64,000 nt of DNA from Pisolithus tinctorius. Its lineage: Eukaryota; Basidiomycota; Agaricomycetes; Boletales; Pisolithaceae. Each line of letters starts with the position of its first letter. Position 1 is the stretch's first letter. Of this stretch, positions 57,269 to 64,000 are shown one piece after another. The position numbers were made by a program, and so were the translations under genes. The notes under the pieces were generated by a model. It ran no database searches, had not been told where the DNA came from, and saw only the letters and a program-made list of their open reading frames with translations. The DNA lies in the NCBI GenBank assembly GCA_024663395.1, contig JANFAH010000047.1, positions 434,001 through 498,000 on the forward strand. The letters are read 5' to 3'.

Positions 57269-59538
57269 ATGTATCACAAGTCCCTATTCCCCCCTCTACC
57301 CCAAATTCCCGAGCAGAACGTCCATCACTTTCTACTCGACCGGCAAGACCAAAAATCATGGCCTGATTTCACCTTCCAGGTAGACGTCCCTACGAGTCGG
57401 CGGCGTACGTTCAAAGAATTCCTTGAACGAGTTCGTGACGGTGCGACCGCCCTCGGGACCGACACCGAGCACGGTGGTCTTGGGGTTCTACGAGAAAACG
57501 ACGAAATCGTCGGCATCCTCAGCGAGAATTGCCTTGTATGATGTTCCGCCAGTTCACAATATCATTTACAATAACTTGACCGCCCTTCTAGGACTATGTG
57601 GCCTTGGTACACTCTCTGTTGGCCATCACAGTACCATTCGTCACATTTTCATGTTACTCTACCACATTCGAGCTCCAGCATGCTGCAAAGGTCTCAGGGG
57701 CAACTCGCTTGTTCGTCAGTCCAGCTCTTTTGCACCTAGCTCACGTCTCCGGCCTTCCCGACGATCGTATATACATACTCGAAGGAGAAGTAGAGGGTTA
57801 TACAAGCTACTCTGCGCTTGTGAACCGGGTACGGCGGAAGGGCATGCCCCGCTTGCCAATAAGGCCAGCACAGAATGATACTCTAGCCTACTTGGTCTTC
57901 TCAAGCGGAACGACTGGCCTACCAAAGGGTAAGCAGTGCCAAACCATGGTTGAAATTTTGCTGCCCGCGTGATTCTTATCAATTTTCGTCATTTTAGCGG
58001 TGATGATCACCCATGGGAACCTGCTTGCTTCACTCTATCAATATGCAGTTGCCGGCCAAGAGGTGGCCAAAGTCCAAAAAGTAGGTTGTTTCCCATACGG
58101 AACCGCTACGGGCGCCGTTAATTAGGCCGACATTAAAGCGGCAGAAATGGAACGGCCCGGGAGGAATGCAAGTCCTATTCAATGTCCTACCAATCCACCA
58201 CACATATGGTCTTAATATCGCAACTCTCCGATGCTTTTCTGAGCCCGTGACAGTACTCTTCCTTTCCAAATGGAATTCGGAAACATTCCTGGACGCGATC
58301 CCTAAGTTGGTGCTCTCGTAAATCTCAGTCTTGCGTTAACCATCCCATACCTACCAAATTTCTTGCAGATATCGTGTTACGACTCTGTACCTTGTACCTT
58401 CACTGGTCTATCAGCTCCTCCATCACCCTCGATTTAACGCTGCTGATGTCAGCACTGTCCAAGCAATACAATGCGGCGCTGCATATCTTCCCGTTCACTT
58501 AGCGGAACGTTTGCAGTCACAGTTCCCCGGCGTGGAAAGGGTTGGGGAGGGTGAGTTTCTCCATATATCAATGGCCTTCAACAGACCCTGATGCCCGTTT
58601 CTATTTCCGGTTAGGATATGGCATGTCTGAGTGCGTAAGTGGCGTTCGCGACGATGCTAAAATGTCTTAGTCCTGAAACCAATCTCTCCACCATCAGACA
58701 CTCGCAATTTCCCGGAAGCCGGTACCAGGAATGCTCGGGGGGCGTGCCAAAGATGTACCTGGATCCGCAGGAATGCTATTACCCGGTATGGAAGCTCGTG
58801 TAGTGCGCGATGATGGAACGTTGGCAGCCGTCAATGAAGCAGGAGAACTGCATGTGCGAGGAGATTGCGTTTCACCGGGGTACTGGAAGGACGAGGCGGC
58901 CACGAAGGCAGCGTTTGTAGACGGATGGCTCCGCACGGGGGATCGAATACGAATAGATGCAGATGGGGTTCTCTAGTATGTTCTTCACTAACGACATCGT
59001 GATGCAGGTCGCTGAACGGTTGCATCGCTTTCTTTTCTTGCAGCTTCGAAGACAGAACAAAAGTGAGTAACCCCTTCATTTTGATATCGCCGAATCGATG
59101 ATCTGATTGGAATCCAAGGATACTCTCAAGGTATCGGGGATGCAGGTGTCGCCGATGGAAATTGAGAATACCATTTTCAGTCACCCGGACAAGTTGGTTG
59201 ATGATGTTACCGTTGCGGGTGTCAGCGGTGGTCGCACCTCGGATGAACGTGTCCCGCGGGCGTGGATTGTCTTGTCCCCAGCGGGGAAGGAGCTCGGCAG
59301 TGCACGAGCCGTGCAACGGATAGAGGCTTGGGTACAGGCATGCCTTAGCCGGTATAAATGGCTCAGGGGAGGAATTGCAGTCATTGATGAGGTCGGTTGC
59401 CGTTGTCCGATACGGGGTGTAAACAAGATTGGCTAAACCGTTTTGTCACAGATACCCAAATCGTGCGCGGGCAAAGTACTAAGAAGGGAGCTTGTTGACC
59501 AATATGAAGCAACACGGACGACGATGGCTAGACTCTAG
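57269..59538 (+). CDS. AMP-dependent acyl-CoA synthetase/ligase (4-coumarate-CoA ligase-like)
   Basis: A member of the adenylate-forming (ANL) family that activates a carboxylic acid to an acyl-AMP and then a thioester. It starts MYHKSLFPPLPQIPEQNVHH at 57269. The motifs are YLVFSSGTTGLPKG (P-loop A3, intron directly after), VMITHGNLLASLYQY, HHTYGLNIATL, VQAIQCGAAYLPVHLAERL, EGYGMSE (A5), GELHVRGDCVSPGYWKDEA, GWLRTGDRIRIDADG (A7), FEDRTKDTLKVSGMQVSPME (A8), and IPKSCAGKVLRREL with the catalytic lysine (A10). Ends RTTMARL, TAG 59536. There is no obvious peroxisomal SKL tail, although the C-terminal ARL tripeptide might act as a weak PTS1. The substrate is unknown. Confidence 0.9.
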
Positions 59539-59890
59539 ATATTACAGAACTTTCACGACACGTGCACTGGAACAATCATGACTACAGATGTTATTGTCCA
59601 GTTTACTTATTCTCATGTCTCATGACGACCTTTTGTTTATTCCATCTCTTTAGCCAGATAGAAGTATCTGCAACGGGTGGTATTCCCCCCTGCGAAGTCA
59701 CATTTCGGTCAGGTCGGAGGAGCGACACAGCGGAGAAACTTTGGAAGTTGAGCAGGTTCTGCCTAGACACCACCGCCACTCTTCTCTACTGGGATTCCTC
59801 TGCGCTCGACTTTGACCTTTCTAGCAGCCACAGGGATGAGGGAAACGTCCTTTAGATTTTCGCAAACCTTTTCCACGAGGGCAAAGTTAA
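59539..59890. other. convergent intergenic gap
   Basis: This 352-bp space lies between two converging genes and should hold both 3' untranslated regions. No other feature is visible. Confidence 0.4.
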
Positions 59891-62561
59891 TCAGCTCCTA
59901 TGCGAGGTCGGAACACGGACCAAACCCACCTCGACGAACTCATCAAAGTCAACGTCTTCGCGGTCCTGGAGTCCCGTTTCTGCAAGGACATACCTATAGT
60001 CCGCATCCCGGAACCTATCATATCCCGACCCTGACCATTCCTTCGCATATTCCCTCAGTACATCCTTAATCCGGTCCTTTCTCAACCGTTTGTCGTCGCC
60101 TGCTAAGGATCCCTCCTGCTGCGGTCCAGCATCCTCAGCAGATGGCACTGCATATCGGTCAAAAACATCCCTCAAGGATTCAATTTCGCCGGGTTCGAAC
60201 TTGGCACGGCTATACGAATGCGGAATACCCTTGACTGCCTGGATAGTCGGAATAACCGGTGGATGCATTCCGACAATACACCAGAACCCATTCTTTAGCC
60301 ATCCAGCCCAGCTCGCAGTGCCATTGCCATTGTTGTTTGCGATGGTTGGCGGAAGGCCCATGCTTTGTAAGAACTTGATACTACGTTCGAACTCTTGCCG
60401 TTGACGCGCGCGATCCCATCCAAGCTCCTCGCTCATGATCTCGATGACGCGCGGGAGGGCAGAAAGTGCAGCTTGGGCATTGACAAATGCGAGACGAGTG
60501 CGTCGGGCGAGGACGTCGACTGCCGTGCATGCGTATTCATGTCGTGTTGCATACAGTACCTCTGCCTCCAGATCTGCAATATGGCACGTCAGCGAAGTGA
60601 AAGTAGATATGGGAGCAGGGAACTCACAGGAATAGTTGGGACTAAGACGAACCCCATGCAGCGGCCATTGCTCACCCGTTGGCTGGGCAAGCGCACACAC
60701 AGTCCATGCCCGGTCACCATAGTTATCCGACAATTGGGTCGCGACATCTGTGTCCAAGCCAAACTGTCAAGCGAGGTAAGCTCCCGTGTACAAAATAGGC
60801 TAGCATTGTACTCGCCCGCTGGATAAGTCCAATGAACATGGTCGGGCTCCATCCGTCGCTACCGACAAGCCTCAGTTCCTCCGTACGGCATGGTCCATTC
60901 ACCTTATCCTGCAATCCAAATACCTCCACAGCTGTATTGACTGTCTCTTCCGCCATCGCGCGGTACGTCGTCCACTTCCCCCCGGCTATCGTCACAAGAC
61001 CCGACTCCTCGACGCTCACTAAATGATTCCTGACCAGGCCCTCCGTACCACCTTCACTCCTAGTAGCTATCAGCGGTCGCAGGCCCGCCCACGCGCTCAA
61101 AACGTCCCCACGCCGCACACGGATATCGCGGGATAGATACCTCCGCACCTCATCCAACACCCAGTTCACCTCGTCTTCGTTAGCAGTAACCTCTTCATTT
61201 TCCGCATTCACCTTGGTGGGAGTATCAGTTGTACCAGCAACAACACCGCCCTCCCATGGCAGGAAGAAAATGACGCGACCATCAGAAGTTGCAGGATCCA
61301 ACAAACCCATTCGAGATGGTGCGTAGTAGGCGGGGAGAGTGATGTGGATACCGGAAGAGGGACGAACGATGGATTTGTGATCGGGGGAGTTGAGCTTGAG
61401 GAGGGTGTCTGCATACGGCCCGGTTGCGTTGATGATCCCCTAGTGTCAAGAATGTTTCAGCACTTGACACGTTTACAGCACACTACACCAAAACCTGACC
61501 TTGGCGCGAACATCGAACTCGCGGCCCGTGAGTTGATCCCGAACTTTGGCACCTATGAGTTTACCATCTGCGTTCTTATGGAGATCGGTAACGCCACAAT
61601 AATTAACGACCGTTGCACCAAGTTTGACGGCGGTCATGATTAATGCGACATTCATGCGTGCATCGTTGTGCTGGCCTGGGTTGCGAGTGTGTAATGTTGT
61701 TGACAGTTAGTGCGGACCGAACTTAGAATGAATGAAGATTTACCATCGTAATATACGACGGCGCCGACCAAACCGTCCCTTTTCAGCATGGGGAATATCT
61801 CGAGAGCCTTTCCCTTGGACATCAAATAGGAACTCTCCATGTTTTCCTTTCCAGCGAGTAAATCATACAACTTGCATCCCGCCCAGTAGTATGGCACCTG
61901 CCAATACCTAAAAATGTACAACAACATGAATCACATCTCAGCCAAACCCCGAATGCGAAGGAGAGAGCGGGAGCCTCCAAGGAAAGAAAAGCGTACTTGT
62001 AGATGGGTAACATGATGGGAAGCATGTGCGACAGGTAGGGCGCGGTTTGGAGGAATATCTTGCGTTCGTGGAGCGCTTCACACACTAGTTTGTATTGCTC
62101 GTAGTCGAGCTCCATCACAGCTTTTTGGAGGTAGCGAACACCACCGTGGACCAACTTAGTCGATTTGGAAGATGTACCTTCGGACGTTACCTATGTGCAA
62201 AGGTATCCTGTACCCTGTATCACTTACCAGAGCTGAAATCACTTCTTTCCACCAAGGCAACTCTAAGGCCCCGACTTGCCGCGTCAACCGCAACACCAGC
62301 CCCAGTAGCCCCACCTCCGACGATTAAGAGGTCGAACTGCTCCGAGTCAGGATGAGTTTTTCCGCTGTTCTCGAGAGCATCCAGCATGGCCTGCCGAGAC
62401 GGTGGTGTCCATGGTGGGGGTGGTCGACGCGTCTCCAGCACAGAGGCGGGGTAGGGTGGACCCGAGTTGAGGTAGTAGTATCCCCCACCTGCAACTCCGA
62501 GCGTCGTAGCGCCAACATAAGCTAGAGTGCGTCGCGAGAAGAGTCGCCGTACAACGCTCAT
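59891..62561 (-). CDS. GUT2: Mitochondrial FAD-dependent glycerol-3-phosphate dehydrogenase (GUT2)
   Basis: It oxidises glycerol-3-phosphate to dihydroxyacetone phosphate at the inner mitochondrial membrane and passes electrons to ubiquinone. It starts MSVVRRLFSRRTLAYVGA at 62561; the Arg-rich start plus TTLGVAGGGYYYL suits a mitochondrial presequence and anchor. The FAD motif is DLLIVGGGATGAGVAVDAAS. Then come SSKSTKLVHGGVRYLQKAV, GLVGAVVYYDG, DARMNVALIMTAVKLGATVV, GIINATGPYADTLLK, RVIFFLPWEGGVVAGTTDTP and SGLVTIAGGKWTTYRAMAEE. The C-terminal domain includes RRTRLAFVNAQAALSALPRV, and YSRAKFEPGEIESLRDVFDR then an EF-hand-like DREDVDFDEFVEVG. Ends VPTSHRS at 59891. Several short introns. Confidence 0.96.
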
Positions 62562-63064
62562 GGTAGTGGTAGATTAATATCCGAGGGATCCCCTGTGTTC
62601 ACTCCAGTCACGAGCAACAGTGCCCGTAATCGACTTGCGCCGGCTTGTCGCACTTCTTAGAAAACGTCTGTGTGTGGAACTCTTCGGAATGGTATAGCTT
62701 CGCTGATGGTGGCGGCTCAGTCTCGACCACGTTTCGTCTCCAAGCGAGGAGAAAAACGGGTTGGAAAGAAGTCCTGCGATGAGCCGAGAGAAAGTAAAAA
62801 AAAGTGAACGGAACCGTTTTCATTTCGTTATGTGTCTATTGAAAATTATTTCCGGTTGGCAAGTTCCAGCTTTTGGAATTTTCGAACTCGACGTGGCGGC
62901 GGTCCGGTCGGTCCGCTCCTGACCCTGACAGACACAATATGACCATCATGATAGTGAAATATCCTACAGCCTACAGCAATATCATTACAAGAACGCGCAT
63001 CGGTAACCGAGTGAGAGTGCCGAAATATACAACATATCATATCCACAAACCCGTACATCATGCA
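62562..63064. other. intergenic, GUT2 upstream region
   Basis: This 503-bp gap includes the dehydrogenase promoter and the 3' untranslated region of the minus-strand antiporter gene. No gene is evident. Confidence 0.4.
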
Positions 63065-64000
63065 TCACGCCTCACCCACAGATGTAACCCCCGCCTGCAC
63101 GACCACCATCGCATTAGGCGCGCCCGACACCAACAACGCACACCCAACATCACCCACGGTCTTCCTCACCAGCTCAAAGTTCCCCCCACTCGCACATCCA
63201 TACTTCTCCGCAACCGTCTTCACTTCTTCGTACCGAGTCACCCCACTCATTGTCGTGCGACTGCGCGACCGGCCAGTGACCACTAACACACGTCTGTGTA
63301 CCTCGCGAAACTCGTGCACACGTTGAATGAGGCTTTGCAGAGGTACAGGCGTCGTCAACTCTTCGAATGTGATTCGGGAGAGCGCGGCTTGAAGATGGGT
63401 CCCGACGGTATATTTCTCCAGGCCGGCGTATCGAGCCCACAGCACACTATCCGCAGTGTCGGACTGCAGCCTTGACTCGGTATTCTGGTACGGGTATATA
63501 GAGTCCTCTAAACCAATGGTCTACCACGATCGTCAATTACGGGAATCAAAGCCACGAATTTCTCGTACTCACGGATATCACAGGAAGTTCATCATTTATG
63601 ATAGCCTCGACAGGCTTCTGTAGCCCTGCTACCTCAACCGGACCCATAGTCGCTCTCACAATAGTCGCACTGATCCTTGGATTTGCGCACAGCTGCACGA
63701 CAAAATCTAACGCAAGCCGATCGTCGGGTCCACCGAAGAACGGGCAAAGAATGTGTTGGGGCCCCCGCGTTCCGACCCTATCACCCGTATCGACGAAAAC
63801 GGCAACATCTATCCTACTCTGTGAAAACACACCTCGTATGAACTGCGATCGCAAGGCGACGGCGGACTCATTCGCCTTTGAGCCACTGCCGAAAAGGGCC
63901 TCGAATGGATTGCTGCTCTCTAGTTTGGCCGCATGGAGTGTGCCAGGGACTGCAGCGTCCACAGCAGAAGTCGTCGAGCCCGCAATTGGTGCTAGCCATG
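63065..64000 (-). CDS. KHA1: K+/H+ antiporter C-terminal region (Kha1-type), cut by window end
   Basis: Only the soluble C-terminal part is in the window; the membrane antiporter domain would lie beyond 64000. The visible frame reads LHAAKLESSNPFEALFGS, RSQFIRGVFSQSRIDVAVFV, the conserved HILCPFFGGPDDRLALDFVV, ANPRISATIVRATMGPVEVA, then after an intron RLQSDTADSVLWARYAGLEK, FREVHRRVLVVTGRSRSRTT, and GDVGCALLVSGAPNAMVVVQ, ending AGVTSVGEA, TGA 63065. The universal-stress-like FFGGPDDR(L)A motif is typical of fungal Kha1-type cation/H+ exchangers, which act in Golgi or endosomal membranes. Tandem with and downstream-facing from the GUT2 gene. Confidence 0.85.

Noticed and set aside
57269..62561. 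Secondary-metabolite cluster formed by the acyl-CoA ligase and neighbours
   Set aside because: The neighbours are housekeeping genes (GUT2, antiporters); no polyketide, peptide or terpene synthase is present.

Overview
The window looks like nuclear DNA of a basidiomycete, most likely an Agaricomycete. Genes are dense and lie on both strands, split by many short introns of about 50-60 bases, often with GTRNGT donors. The proteins are fungal (ADP/ATP carrier, FEN1, VPS16, TAF6, Pet8-type carrier, Nop12, Sen54, GUT2-type dehydrogenase, Nha1- and Kha1-type antiporters). Several other genes belong to families I know only from mushroom-forming fungi. I did not identify the species.

Region 1 (1-6.3 kb) is a repeat-rich block almost without CpG. 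It holds a decayed Helitron-associated (DUF6570-like) coding relic whose three internal stops are all TGA, an 80-bp minisatellite of about 33 copies (2.74-5.40 kb), and the 3' half of a P-loop GTPase-like gene. The CpG-free composition ends abruptly near 6.31 kb inside that gene, yet its reading frame and splice sites remain intact.

Region 2 (6.9-15 kb) is a small gene graveyard beside a live gene. A broken 3' fragment of a URB2-like ribosome-biogenesis gene (minus) abuts an inverted, truncated copy (plus) of the Kip2/kinesin-7 gene at 11.9-14.8 kb. The copy keeps its introns but has lost about 155 bp, including the ATP-binding P-loop. A 76-residue orphan ORF lies between.

Region 3 (15-31.4 kb): a coiled-coil/Ser-Pro-rich hypothetical gene, FEN1 flap endonuclease (-), ADP/ATP carrier (+), a YEATS-domain chromatin protein with a zinc-finger-like motif (+), a long GH35 beta-galactosidase with an N-terminal membrane anchor (+), an unassigned coding stretch, and a GNAT acetyltransferase (+).

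Region 4 (31.5-47.8 kb): a multi-pass membrane protein of unknown function (-), two perfect palindromes in an intergenic gap, then mostly housekeeping genes in divergent pairs: VPS16/TAF6 and Pet8-type SAM carrier/Nop12. Next comes a gene whose N-terminus carries three histone H3-tail-like ARK repeats and which has an in-frame TAG, then Sen54 (-).

Region 5 (47.9-64 kb): an intron-containing tRNA-Ala(TGC) only about 100 bp from the Sen54 start, serine carboxypeptidase, Nha1-type Na+/H+ antiporter, an AMP-dependent acyl-CoA ligase, FAD glycerol-3-phosphate dehydrogenase (-), and the C-terminal part of a Kha1-type K+/H+ antiporter (-) cut by the window end. There is no sign of a secondary-metabolite cluster or CRISPR. 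The most unusual features are the histone-tail-like repeat protein, the tRNA/Sen54 pairing, the P-loop-less kinesin copy and the CpG-free block running into a gene.
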